A stretch of 64,000 nucleotides of DNA from Ptychodera flava (GCF_041260155.1 NC_091935.1:822001-886000); one strand, 5' to 3'. Positions 27,273 to 40,320 are shown, counted from the first letter of the stretch. A program made the numbers and translations. The notes: generated by a model from the sequence alone, not told the origin.

Positions 27273-29367
27273 CTCGTATTCTATTATCACTCAGCCTGAG
27301 TAACTTTAAACGTAAAAAGTTAAAGGGTTACAAATCAAAACCGTGATACATAGGTGACATTTAGAAAATTGTGAGCAATCTGCTCTGGTCGGCTAGACAG
27401 CCATACATACTTACATGTGTATGCACACTATAGTGTGCTACACGTGATTCCTGTGGCCCTAATAGCTTACGTTAATTCTGCTCTGTTGTAACGCTTCTCT
27501 TCATGACCATCATGAGTAAATGAAATAGTTCCAGGCACCATCGATTTATAAGACGTCAGATATTCAGGGTGAAAGGTTACAAATCTGCGTGTCTAAAAAT
27601 GCTTACCCTGCAACGAACGAATGGGAAGGGATTGATCAACCCTATAGTCTGTATAGGGGTCCGTTGTGTCGGAAAATGACCCCCTTCCCAATGCTCAATG
27701 GAAGAATGGAATAGACCGCAATTTTCCAATGTGGGGATTTCATACTTAGACATGAATATATGTTAATTTTTACGTTTATGAATGTTACAATACTGACAGA
27801 TCAACTATATCTATGTACACTTAATATGCCTCGTTTTTTCATGTTAGGAGAAGTTCCGTGGATTTGACGATATTTCGAAAGACATGGCTCGTATTTCAGT
27901 AAAGCTGATGCCGATCACCGTTATTCTAGCAAACCAAAGGTTATGTAAAGTGGGGCAACTTACGATAATGGAAATGTTTTCTGTTGTAGGCTGCGATATT
28001 GGCCAGCATACAAATCTACCGCAAATATTTGTCCTGCGAATACTTATATCAATAATACAGTGACCGGACTAATGCATGATACGTACCTGGCTGTACCATC
28101 GCCAAAGAGTTGAACTATCTTTGTGAAGCCGTAACTTGAATCTATCGTGTCGCTAAATTGTCACACTAGGCTTCGTCGACCGCAGTTTTCTTCTCCCCGC
28201 TATTTTTTTCCCAAGAACTTGATTTGCGATAGTTTCCTGAGAATGGCCACTTCTGATTGTATTCACAATGGATTCCCCTACGATTCCTAGGAAAGGTCCC
28301 TAAGCATGTCACAATCAAACCAACGAGTTTCATAATATGTTTATACAAAAATTACCATTTTTAATAGTTAGGAAATTTTCATATTACTGTTTCTAAACAG
28401 CCACAGCTACCTGATTGTTTGTCCTGTAGTATTCAGAATATTACTGTTACCTCTCAAATTCTCGGACATTGCCGTGGAATAACACACCCGACTCGAGGAA
28501 GTTGACATGAATTATCCTTAAGTCTTTATTCATAAGACTTGCACGAAAGATCTTATGTTGCAAAAGTTAAATGACTGATCATACTACTGCTAGACTTTAG
28601 AACAGAAATGCTCTGCAGATGACCACACATTACCTCAGTTCAATGTACTGTACCATGTGTTAGCAAGATGACATTTCATCAATGCTCTTTTATTGATTCT
28701 ACTTAAAGGCTGAAAAACAAAATTGCTTTGATACCTCTGAAACATGCAATTACCACCATCGTTCGTATTTCTTATGTTTGCAATGTGTCTGTGGTTTGTC
28801 TGCAAATACAATGGTTTGTTTGGCGGAAGCGTCTAGATTAAGATTGATAAAGGCCAATGCCTCTGTGGCCGTACAAACGTCTCTGTTACATGTTTAGCAA
28901 CTGCTTGATAAAACCATCTTATCACATCTTATCACACCTTATCTTTCTGTTCTCTCACTCTACCAGTGGGCAGCAATGTTAACTGGTACTTTGCAGTCAT
29001 CTTACTCCTTTGCTATGATGGTTTTAGAAAATAAGACAGCAGTGTATTTAACACTACAAAATGACTATGTCCCTGAATTGCCAGCGATGAATTTGCCTTC
29101 GGGTGTGTGACAGCCAGCATATCCTATATGCAATGGCATAACTCCTCGTGTCATGTTCAGAAACGTGTGAAAAATATACCTTTTCCGCCATTAATCATAT
29201 TGCATCAGGCATATCAATGAGAACAAACGTTTCATTGACTTCAAATTCCGTAAATTGATGAAACAACCAAAGCTGGTCGATAAATAATGGTTTCGAAGGA
29301 AATAGGATTACATATTAACTATTTTAGAATCACGTCTACGTCATTGCATACACAATATTGTATTTTG

Positions 29368-29721
29368 GTAGTATGCGCCTAGAAAAAGAAAAACTTTAAT
29401 AACGTTTGCCCAAAATTTCATTAGGGAATCTTTCAACCATTTTTTTCAAAATCAATAATAAATATCGGGGTCACAGTGCAAATTTTGGTACTGGAGAAAC
29501 AAATAACCCAAGATTTACCGATCTTTAAAATTCAAAATGGCCGCCATCCTAGTGTTAACTCTATGGAGAAAAATACAATTTTCGAATTTCGAAAAAGTAA
29601 GCTGATGAATAGTTTTCTTACACCAAGAGCTTTAAAATGAACCCCACAAGTTGTACAGCAGAACAGATTTGTAAAAGTTTGAGAGTCCTAATATCTGTCC
29701 CCGAGGCGCGTTCTACCTTAA
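29368..29721 (+). repeat. Dispersed repeat family, copy 2
   Basis: About 350 bp, from TAGTATGCGCCTAGAAAAAG to GCGTTCTACCTTAA. The 5' part (TATGCGCCT...AAAATTTCATTAGGGAATC) is also found in copy 3 and missing or weaker in copy 1. Confidence 0.75.
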
Positions 29722-29825
29722 CAGCCCATGTTATTGAAATTAGTGACACGTACACTTTAATTGATGATTATGTCTCGGGGCCAGGCTAGATATCTAGATA
29801 TCTTATCATTACTCTTTTTTGTTAT

Positions 29826-30173
29826 GGTAGTACGCGCCTCGAAAGTAAAAGACTTCAACTTTTCCTCAAACTTTCCTCAATGAAATTTTTGGCCATTTTC
29901 TTACCAACGCTAGAATAAAATCAGGGGTAATCGTGAATATTTTGGTACTAAAGAGACAATAAGATTTCCCGATATTTGAAATTCAAAAGGGCCTCCATTC
30001 CTGTGTTAACTCTACGGGAAAGAATTAAAATTTTGGATTTTCGAAAAACTAAGACGGTAAAAACTTTTCTTTCACCAAGAGCTTCAAAATGAGCTCCCGC
30101 AAGTGGTAGGTCAGAAGAGAACTAATAAAATTTAAAAGCCGAATTTCTGTTCCCGTCGCGCGTTCTACCTTAA
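29826..30173 (+). repeat. Dispersed repeat family, copy 3
   Basis: From TAGTACGCGCCTCGAAAGTA to GCGTTCTACCTTAA, only about 100 bp after copy 2 in the same orientation. The neighbouring copies may come from local duplication. Confidence 0.75.
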
Positions 30174-30179
30174 TATTGA

Positions 30180-33110
30180 TTCTATCTTCCAAATATTTGT
30201 GTACTATGCATTAATCAGAAGTTTTTGTAATTACAGTGTGAGAGAAAATATAATGTTCTCCTGTGCTTATAAAATTACCGTGTCTGTATATCGCTATGTA
30301 CACTAAAGTATGTAGGAATCATCAAATTGTTTACATTACCATGTGCAACTGTGACAACAGAGATAAATATTATCAAAGTTCTGTACCCCTAAAGACAAGA
30401 TCTATTACGTGTAGCTTTTCGTATTATGTATTCTTAGTATCGTTCACTTCCATGCACATACAGAATAAAGATGCCATGCCTTCAAGGATTTTCTGCAAAG
30501 ATTCTATAGAATGTTGAAGACATTAAGAGATTTAAACGCCATCATTTGTCAATGTATTAGGAATCTTTTGCTAACATTGGCATTCTATAGTAGCAGTGTT
30601 TACGATCAGTACTTGAGGTTAGTTGTGATGGTGATGATAACAAATATTATTTGTACTGAATGTGTGCTTCTAGTTTTTCGTTTCATGATCCATAATGACC
30701 ACAGGCCTTTTACTATATGCGTTCTATACATGCATGGTACATACCATGGTACAGGTCTAAGGCTATGTACCGTGCTGATGCCATGATCATTGCGAACTGA
30801 GTCTTATCAATGTAGCAACCAATGTATAGAACAAAGTTCCAAATTTGAACTCTGACAGACAATGCAGAAGTGTTTCCACAGATGACGAAAAAATCACGAG
30901 TGAAGTGTTCTGCTGCTTTCTCATGTTTTTTACGCGAGTTCATAGGAAATAAGTACGGTTTAGAAAATGGAGACATTAACCCTCCTGACTGCGGCAGTCC
31001 GAACGAAGAACAGAATGTCCGTTTTTGCTATGTAGAGTCCTATGGTGATGGGTTCAATTGCCCAAACTTGTGCTTTCTATAACTTCTATTGTCAAATCTC
31101 CAGGGATTAAATAATGCTACCCATTAAATCTTTAATACTTGGTGTGTGTCAATTAAACTTAGAGGAAAAAATACTTGCAGTGTTTGATATTAAGTTGCTA
31201 TAATAGAAAATTATTAACTTGGCCAAACTAAGATTTACTCATGCAGGGGGTTTGTGAATGTGAATATCGCATTTAGCACATTTGCATATTTAATCACTTC
31301 CTTTAACAAAGTTACGTATAAAGTTGATAGCACTGAATTATTATAGGTAATACTTTTATATAGATGACCTATGTTACCTTAGTGTTGTAAATAACATAAT
31401 GAAAGTTGTATGAACACCTATTTTTTGTGTATTTTTGATTCTACACCATGTAAATATTGCATTCCTTTTGGCTTCGGGAACCGTTGAAGTCTTTCTTCGA
31501 TTCCTTTTTGATATTAAGATTAATCTCAATAATAGCCTCTGCCATGCTTTAAAGTTCCATTGCAAATATTAATAATACAAATTCTACCATAACCTTAAAG
31601 ATTCACTTGATTGTACATGTGTCTTTTCGTTTGCAAGAAACTGTATATTCCAATACTATGTGTATTGTACTTGTACTATTATATCTTTTGCTGAAGTGAC
31701 CAAAGCTTCATCTGTTCAAAGATATTGAAACAGCTAAATTCGATTAATTTTAATCATCAATAATTTTGACTATTCTAAGGTATGTTTAGGGAAGCTTTCT
31801 TATCGGGAGAGAGCAACAGCATTTTGAATTACCTTTAAAAGGTGAAACCGACCTCCTAAAACGATTTGTTTCAAAAACATTACCTTTTCAATTCGTCAAT
31901 TGTAAGCTTAAAGTATAGCATCCCGATAGAGCTCCCTTACAACAAAATTATGACTGTGGAATCTCACCTTGTAGGCTGCAGTTTACCTGCAACACTCTAC
32001 TGTTATGGAAGGTGTCGACGCTTTGACTGCATATGAAACTAAATACTTGTATCTATGTTTACCACATAATATTTAAGGAATTTCATCACTGGAGGAAATG
32101 AATAGACTTTTTCCCCAGCTGCTATCCTCCGATCAAGTAATAAATTTTGATATCCAAATCCAAATACTTACCAAAGAATGTAATTACGTTTGGCACTAAT
32201 ATTAACTACGAATGTCTGACATCTTATTGCCTTTTCTGAATATGTTCCATTTAGTCTGTGTGGTCACGAAAATGTGGGTTAAAATAGAGCATAAAAGAGG
32301 TGAGCAATTTTACCTCAAGAATCACCAAATTACCATGTGTGTGTGTGTGTGTGGGGGGGTGTATACAGGGATTTGTATGGCCATAAAAGAACCTTTACTT
32401 TATGATGAAAATGTATACTTTGTAAGTGCCGTCAATTGAGACTGTCAACCCAATCTCAAAAAGTATACAGTTTTAAAAAGTTAAAGAAACATGCTACTAT
32501 GTCAAGGAGACCCTTAAATCAGTATCGATCAAGTATGGAATGGTATAAGTACTAAGTCTCGTATATTTGCAACTATGTTAATATCAGTTTTTTGGGAAAG
32601 GTCTGAATATGTGACAGAGATTATCATCTTACATTGTTATTTATGAGTTTCAGGCGGCTATGTGAATTTTTATACCATACCCATGTATGTGTTGTTGGAA
32701 AGTGGAATATAATCGACAAATGGTAATGTGTTGTTCTCTACGGGAAAATAGCAGGACAGATTCAGTAAAGAACAGGAAGTCATGTCATTAGAATTATCTT
32801 CAGGTAATCCCATAGCGTTGGTTACTAACTTGACAGCATTGCTTAAAAATAATAAAATTACAAACTAATGACACTACCAAGTTCAAAAAGGGCTACAATG
32901 CGCCATCTTGTTGGAACAACTAATTATTCATCAGCCATGGCAATGGTGTAAACTGAAATGATTTAACAATGACAACACTTCACTGCAGAGTTCATAATCA
33001 TAACAATAATCATAATCTTTATTTCTTATATAGCGCATTACATATTTAAATATCTCAATGCGCTTGAAATTAAAAAAACGTGACAGAAACAGAACAAGAA
33101 CGTAAATGAT
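30180..33110. other. Intergenic, no gene recognised
   Basis: Short frames only. A plus-strand frame at 30951-31082 ends in a small Cys-containing stretch (NPPDCGSPNEEQN) with no supporting splice sites. A short GT run lies at 32337-32352. Nothing else supportable. Confidence 0.4.
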
Positions 33111-33116
33111 GAACTA

Positions 33117-33430
33117 GACTTGGTTGAAGTCTGTTATTTGTGAATGTTTGAGTGGAGTGAACACGATGATTTATATTTTGTTTTCATGTGAAACGCGTGA
33201 GTGGAGAGGACGCGATGAGTGGAGTTGACGCTATACAGCGGAGTTTCACCCGGAATCCGGCAGAAACTAACTCACTACTGCGCAGACTCAAACTTGACGC
33301 ATTCAGTCGCTAGGAAAACCTGGCGTGAGCTGCCAAATTCCGGATAGGTTTGTACGAAATAGGAGAGACACAAGAGAAACTATTATAAATGAGTTTATTT
33401 TTTTAAAAATTCACCGACTTGAACCAAGTC
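33117..33430. mobile_element. Tc1/mariner-type MITE, copy 2 (inverted relative to copy 1)
   Basis: 314 bp, TIRs GACTTGGTTGAAGTC and GACTTGAACCAAGTC, flanked by TA. Reverse-complement partner of 8784-9106, sharing CCGGCAGAAACTAACTCACT and GACGCGATGAGTGGAGT. Confidence 0.8.
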
Positions 33431-33599
33431 TAATGATGACCTTTAATCTGTTAGAAATTGGTGCTTGCAAATAAAAATACAAGCAAAACAGAGGTCATGC
33501 TTATAACAAGGCGCCGGAGATTGTCGCGTTTATAAAGAAACACTGATCAAGAAACACAAGAAAAGTAAGGAAAACAATAAACAGTGGATTTTTATTAGG

Positions 33600-34075
33600 A
33601 TACATCATAGATACATACATCATAAATGCCTGATAGAATTATACATAAGAACAAGTGTTCAGTCTTTTAATCTTTGACATGTATAATGGTACCAATCATA
33701 AATGCCTGATAGAATTATATATAAGAACATGTGTTCAGTCTTTAAATCTTTGACATGTATAATGGTACTAATCATAAATGCCTGCTAGAATTATATATAA
33801 GAACATGTTTTCAGTCTTTAAACCTTTGATATGTATAATGGTACCAATTATAAATGCCTGATAGAATTATATATAAGAACATGTGTTCAGTCTTTAAATC
33901 TTTGACATGTATAATGGTACTAATCATAAATGCCTGCTAGAATTATATATAAGAACATGTTTTCAGTCTTTAAACCTTTGATATGTATAATGGTACCAAT
34001 TATAAACGCCTGATAGAATTATATATAAGAACATGTATTCAGTGTTTAAATCTTTGACATGTATAATGGTACCGT
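33600..34075 (+). repeat. Satellite-like array, six 76-bp units
   Basis: Units carry AATGCCTGATAGAATTATAT, AAGAACATGTGTTCAGTC and GACATGTATAATGGTAC. The AATGCCTG landmark recurs at exact 76-bp steps (33701, 33777, 33853, 33929, 34005). Alternate units share variants (GCTAGAATT, CCTTTGATATG), so the array has a 152-bp higher-order period. Confidence 0.92.
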
Positions 34076-34954
34076 CATTAATGACTTCAATGTTTAAATG
34101 TGTCAATCGATCATAGTCGCGCGAGAACAACAAACTAAACTGCAGGGAATAGAATTTTGTTGTTTGTTTTTCCCTGGGAGAGGCAAACTCGAATGGACGA
34201 TTGAAGGCAATTGGGAGCATGTACAATGGAAAGACGTAAAGCAAAGGAATTCATGAAAGGGAGTGGAGAAAGTAGAGGAAGATGGCAATAAGCTGCCTTA
34301 AATTTGTCCTCTTAACTTTCATGTAACTTAGAATACCATAGTATATTTACACGTAAACGAACCTCTTGTCTAAGTTCTCGAAAATCTAAAGTTAGCTGTT
34401 GGATGTAGAATGTCTTTCATCGATAGGTAACAAGTGAGCTGACCAGTTAAAACTACTGTAAACTCTCTCTGCATGCATAAATTCTCGAGATGACCACAGA
34501 GGACGTCCTTAGCACATACCACAGGTGGCTACCAACTCCGAACAGGACTTCCTCCAGTATTCCTGTGCCACATCCTGCTTCGCCCATAGAGGGCGATGAT
34601 GCATTCCCGTAATAATTCACATTAAATTGATAACATGCGTGACCTCAAACATATTATATCATTATGCAGGCAATTACGGACTGAGAGTAGGTTTTAATCA
34701 AGATTTTTATATTCTTGGAGATGTAAAGCTGTTTAAAAGCACAATGACTTTCTTGCAACAAAAGACAACTTTCTGAATAAGAATACAAAGTCAAGCAGCA
34801 AGCACTGGTAAGGCAGATGTAGATACTACAGATTCTATAACTAGACAAGCATTTCATATACACTGAAATTTAATCTTGTAGATGTTTTTGTTATTTGTGA
34901 CATCATGCGTATGTTAAATGCACCACAAAAATAACTAACTTAATTAATTTAGCT

Positions 34955-35189
34955 AGCAGAGCCAGAGTATTACGAAGCCTTGCGGCTTAAAACAGAAATG
35001 AATCTAGTCGCTTTGAATGATATGGTCATTTGTAATAATTATACTGAGGATTATGAATTTCCACAGAGTATAGTTTTTGAATCATTGGCAAGTCAGAGTT
35101 ACTACAGAAAATTGTCCCCTCAGTCTGATGTTTCTAAACTAGAATGCTTTGATCGATGTAGTCATCCATTCTTTGAATCTAATCCCTAA
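34955..35189 (+). CDS. Possible terminal exon, tyrosine-rich tail (uncertain)
   Basis: A 78-codon frame begins at an AATTTAG acceptor with LAEPEYYEALRLKTEMN, continues NNYTEDYEFPQS and SQSYYRKLSPQSD, and ends at a stop. The acidic, tyrosine-rich composition with YxxL-like motifs (YEAL, YRKL) resembles the cytoplasmic tail of a signalling receptor. No upstream exon with matching phase is identified, so it may be a gene fragment or chance. No function assigned. Confidence 0.25.
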
Positions 35190-35777
35190 GAATTGGATAG
35201 TTTTGATCACTACGCTGATGTATGTATCAGTAAATATTCAAACCATTAATCTGACTGAAAACTCAGTGCTTTCGTCGATTTCAACAACTTCTGTGTCTGG
35301 GTCATATGTAAAAACTGTCACCAGCCCCGCTGTTTTGATTTGTACACCACACTGTTGTGGTAACATAATGACTGTATAATGTTTGCACAACCAACTGTGG
35401 CACAATGATTTTTTGAGAATTACATCCGTGTTCCTTTCATCATGTTAGAGAAGTGGGTGTAAACTGTTACAAATAGTGATTTCACCACAGTAGTTAATAA
35501 GCAAACAAAAACTATGGGACGGGTGACATTTGTTGCATATGTTGAGGTCTGCGACAGTATTATGTGTTCTGTCACTGATTCATCAAATTGCGATTTGATG
35601 AGTGGGTAAAGCCAATTGGGCCGTAGTTTTCAAGTCCTTTTTTGACGATTGTAGTCACGAGAGGGTTTGCGATATACAACTTTCGGAGATGTGTACGTGT
35701 GATAATAAACAGAACTGTTCAACAATATTTCCTCGAAATCCATAAGATGCCAACACAGGCATTTTCATTTGGTTTAC

Positions 35778-35811
35778 CATAGACCCTCGAGAAAAACAGG
35801 GTCTATGGGTT
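35778..35811. repeat. Short perfect hairpin
   Basis: CCATAGACCCT and AGGGTCTATGG form an 11-bp inverted repeat around CGAGAAAAAC. Could be a remnant of a small inverted-repeat element. Confidence 0.5.
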
Positions 35812-36046
35812 TACTTAATCACCGAAGTTGTATACTACCTGTTCTCTCAAGCGTGCGAATTCCAATATAGAGTGTAGATCTACTGAATCACAAAGATAAA
35901 ATTGTGTGTGATGTGTAATACACTGCTGCATGTCAGTTGCCGCATGTCATCAAGGCGAATCGTTCATCAATTCAAACTTTTCCAGGGTATTTATATATAA
36001 AAGAACAGTTAAGAGGCTGCAGATAGGATTTCTGTGGAACATTAAC

Positions 36047-36210
36047 GCAGAATCTCCTCGTCACTTCAAAATGTCAATAGTGGACAAAAAGGCACCGAAA
36101 GAAGTCTAAAGGAACATGTAAAGGAGAAGTATTTAGATTCTTTGTCGTCCATTTATGATTTGATAGATATTATTGTCGGCAAAGCAAAGGGATATACACT
36201 GTTCAAACGT
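36047..36210 (+). CDS. Possible internal exon (uncertain)
   Basis: After an ACGCAG acceptor, an open frame reads ERSLKEHVKEKYLDSLSSIY, then DLIDIIVGKAKGYTLFKRD, to a good donor (GAC|GTAAGC). The composition looks coding and helical. The frame also stays open to 36492 with a hydrophobic stretch (FRLLFGFLLILNFLAC). No neighbouring exons or family recognised. Confidence 0.22.
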
Positions 36211-36499
36211 GACGTAAGCAGTGTAAATGTTCGAAGATATCAGTTGATCCAGATGGTTACCATTTACTTGGCGGATTTTAGATTACTTTTCGGTTTCCTT
36301 CTGATACTCAACTTTCTTGCCTGCGATCAAAAATGCAGTAAATTATACATAAGTTATTTGGTTGATCTTTGTGGGGAAATAAAAGCAAACTCGACACTCC
36401 ATGAGCTAAACAAACTTCCGAGACAAACTGACTTTTCTTGTCATTCAGCTGAATGCATAACCGACAATGACTTTGGAAGTAACGACAGATGATATTGAT

Positions 36500-37840
36500 A
36501 ATTAACTTAATAAAAAAGGCAACTTACCAAAGGCCTTATTCGGCAATTGCGATTTATTTCCTAGCGTTTCAAGCGTATCAGATTTTTCTTTGCTGAAATG
36601 TCGGCAATAATACATCATGTCAAATGGTGAATTCAGGGGTGATCCGACGGTCATTATAAAAATCGCTTATTTTTAAAATTTCTAAACGTGAATGTCATGT
36701 AAAGATCAAATCCCGGGCTTTAATTACTATTTTATTTCGATTCAGTAAGCCTTGTAAACGAATTCTGGCTTTAATGACCTTTAAAATGTCAATGCTAGCT
36801 GGATTTTTCAGCCCTGTCACTGTATTTGACATTATTCATGTTAAGCATTTGAGTGCTCCACTCGATCTCTAAAATATGTATTTGTTGTTTGCACATTCTA
36901 ATAACTCATATTTCTCAATCTTCTTGCATAACAGAGTTAGTCTGTGACTAATAATAATGTCATGACGAAGTAAAATTTCACAGCTTCAGCAAAAAGAGTA
37001 ATGAATAAGCAGACAACCAAACTTACAGCGTAGAATTAAGCGAAATGCTGCGTAGTTTACAACAACGAGTAAACACACTCGTTCCTCAAGTTCTTAAATT
37101 GATTTTATACCGAAAGTACACTTTTTGTTTTCGTGGTCCTTCTTATCGCTAGTATTTAAAGAAAATGTTTCTATTAAACTAGACATACGCTATTCGTCTT
37201 TCTCATTAAATGCAAAAGAAAACATGCCTATCGCTAGAAGTACACTTTTTATTAATTGTTTTTGTTTTTTATTCAAATTACATACCAGAAAATAATGGAC
37301 CGTTAATTTATTCAAAGCATGTAATATTTATTCTGTACAACTGAAAATAACATCTATTGAAATGGATGAGCCCTTGCTATATTTGAATAAAACCGATGTT
37401 TAAAGTAATCATACAATTCTGAGTTTTACATCTTCACATATCCTGCTAAGTTATAAGAACATGAGTGTTTGTTACACCTACTTGGGCTATCTGTATCTTT
37501 GATTTGACATGATTGCGGTTTCGTAAGAGCTTAGACTGTTTTCTCTTGTTGTGTTAAATACAATTCCTCAATGCAACTACAGTAAGATTTGCTTCATCGT
37601 AATTGAGTTTCTATCTTGTTACCTATGTATCAGCTAGTACACCTGTACGATTACGATGACGGGCTGCGATTGAAATAAACTGCAACACGACGATGATAAG
37701 GATTTCCAGTGGTGATGTACTGTTGTCGGTCATTAGAATATGCCTGGAATATGACTGGTGTGAGTTAGAAATAAGAACATTTTAATGTGTACAAACGTGA
37801 CCTATTATTAAGGTTGAAGAGCATTGTCTGCTTTGAACAG
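36500..37840. other. Intergenic, nothing recognised
   Basis: AT-rich sequence without supported exons, RNA genes or ordered repeats. Confidence 0.45.
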
Positions 37841-37854
37841 CCATATGTCAGTAT

Positions 37855-40320
37855 GTAATCTGCTATGAGCTGTTGCAATCTGGTATGAGCTGAATTTATC
37901 TATGGGTAAGCGGACGAGTAGGAGGCAGTTCACGGAATTCAACGGTACAGTTTGCCAGTAAAATTCCGAGACCGCAAACAAGTTCGCTAACCGTGTTTTA
38001 TCACAAATTAGCCGAGAATTAGTCCCTTGTTTGCCCGCCGAAAGTTTGGATTCGCAGTTTTAGTGCAGTGATGAGCTGAAGCGTTGGCAGGACAACATTG
38101 ACGCGCTTTGTCATCTTGTTGTACGAAAGTATAAAAAATAATCCATGATTGAATAAAATAAAGTTGACATGTGTTGCTATTGTTATGCGATGGCGTGGTT
38201 GAGCACCTGGTTTGATTTGAATTTTATGAATTATGTTTGATCGGTTGAATGAAGTGAACATGTGTTTGCAGATCTACGTCGGAGTCACGCAACGCTCATT
38301 TAGGTTGAAAACTTTGAGCGGCACACACACAATTGCGGAGTCGCACTACGTATTTCGATATGACCGAACCACTCGCTGACATGATTGACTTGGAAACAGA
38401 GTTCATCCTATCGCGATTGCTATCGATAGTATGGAAGATTTCCAACTCAGCAAAGTGCAGCAAGGATTTCGCTTTCATCCCCCACAATCTGTAAACCAAG
38501 CTGCACCGCAACATCAGAGAAAGGCGCTCAAGCAACTGAAACTACAAGTATAAAACAAAACGATATGTCTTGACCACAATGAGTGTGACACTGCGTGTTT
38601 GCCTGTAAATTTAACTTTTTAATACCAATGGTGACAGAAACTTCTCATTTAGTTTTGACAAGTGACTTTGACATAGTAATTTTTAGTTTCGAATGATCGT
38701 GATAACAATAACCTTCCTGTACACCACATAGTGATATTTGTAATCGATACCACTATTTCACTGTGACCTGTAATTGATATGGAGATGTACTTGAGAAATT
38801 TATTCAGTCTGATGCTTCTTCTTTGAAATTTTCTTTTCTCTGTACTTGATGGTGAAAAGCATTTCTTCTGGTCAATATGTCGCTGTCGGGGTTGTTAACT
38901 AGTCGCCACGTGACTTTCTTCTAACAAAAGAACTGTTCGATTTACCAGTAAAGCTGACAGTTTTAAACAGAAGAAAGCCCGGGGGTAATTATAAAATATT
39001 CGGTTACGGAAATATGCAAGCATGGTCAGAACAATTGACACGAGGCGGAGAGTGGTATAACTGCTGTTAGCTGTTAACATGTTGTAATGTAGCTTGAGCT
39101 CTTGTGATCTGCTATGAGCTGTTGTAATCTGCTATGAGCTATTGTAATCTGCTATAAATTGTAAGGAGTCTGCTAAGAGCTGTAAGTTATCTGCTTTGTG
39201 TTGTTTAAATCTGCTCTCAGCCGTTAAGTGATCTGCGATGAGGTGCAAGTAATCTGTGGTGAGCTGTTGTAGTCTCCTTTCAGCTGTTGGTATTTGTTAT
39301 GAGCTGCTGTATTCAGTCATGGGGTTTTCTAATCATCTATGAACTGCAAGTAATTTTTGAGCTGCAAGTAATCTGTTATGAGCTGTTGTAATCTGTTATA
39401 AGTTGTAAGTAATAATCTGTAAGTAAGTAGTCTGCATGAGCTGTTGTTATCTACTTTGAGCTGCAGTAATTTGCTATTAGTCGTAAGTAATCTGTTTTGA
39501 GTCGTATATCTGTAATGAGGTGTTGTAGTCTCCTACTATATACGTCATTTGCTATGAGCTTCTGTTATTTGCCATTGCCTTAGGCTGTTCTAATCTACGC
39601 CCTGCAGGTAATCTTGGACGAGCTGCAAGTAATCTGCTATGAGCTTTTGTAGTCTGCTATGAGCTGTTGCAGTGTCCTATGAGCTGTTGCAGTTTGCCAT
39701 GAGCTGTTGTAGTTTGTCATAATTGTAAGTAGATTGCTATGAGCTGTTGTCAGCAGCTATGAACTGAAAGTAATCTTCCATGAGCTTTAACTTATCTGCT
39801 TTGAGCTGTGAACTTAACTCGCTTTCTAGCTCCATTCTGGACTTCTTCTTCGTTGTCTACTGAGAGTCTCCTCATTTCTCTTATTTGACTGTCAATCACC
39901 CTCTTTATTTTGTTGATCTTCAAACTCCTCAGACACCAACACCACAGAGAGCATGTGAATGCATGATAAGTGAAGAAAAGGGGCCACGTCTTCAGATTTA
40001 TTCGCAAGTTACCTTTACTAGTTCATGTGGCAGAGCCTTTTGGCAATAAAGCGTAGGCGTGGATGTCATTTGTTCAAAATATTTAGAATTCTTATCCTTT
40101 GAGATAAAATCCCCCTTCATCGATCAAACACTGCACATAGCAGCGTATTGCTAATAACAGTATATGAACGGTAAATAAGACGTCATCACTTTTTGGCATA
40201 CCTCTTCTACATTGTTACCTTATATTATGCTATAAGCTACAAGCAATCCGCTATGAACTGTTGCCACCTGTTTGGAGCTGTTGTAATCTGCTATCAGCCG
40301 TTGATAATGTGCTATGTTGT
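37855..40320 (+). repeat. Degenerate 20-bp minisatellite (GAGCTGTTGTAATCTGCTAT)
   Basis: The unit GAGCTGTTGTAATCTGCTAT or close variants (GAGCTGCAAGTAATCTG) recurs densely from about 39095 to 39810. Outlying copies lie near 37860 and 40245-40320. Units are diverged, so the array is old; the intervening 37900-39090 is mostly non-repetitive. Confidence 0.8.
39792..40007 (-). CDS. Possible exon: hydrophobic stretch then charged tail (uncertain)
   Basis: Minus-strand frame with a short hydrophobic run (PLFFTYHAFTCSLWCWCL) followed by a basic/acidic tail (KINKIKRVIDSQIREMRRLS, DNEEEVQNGARKRVKF) to a stop. It overlaps the end of the minisatellite. It could be a last exon of an unidentified membrane protein or a transposon scrap. 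No upstream exon found. Confidence 0.22.
   Translation of the reverse strand: MRINLKTWPLFFTYHAFTCSLWCWCLRSLKINKIKRVIDSQIREMRRLSVDNEEEVQNGARKRVKFTAQSR

Noticed and set aside
33600..34075. CRISPR-like array
   Set aside because: The units are contiguous 76-bp tandem repeats without unique spacers, in eukaryotic DNA.
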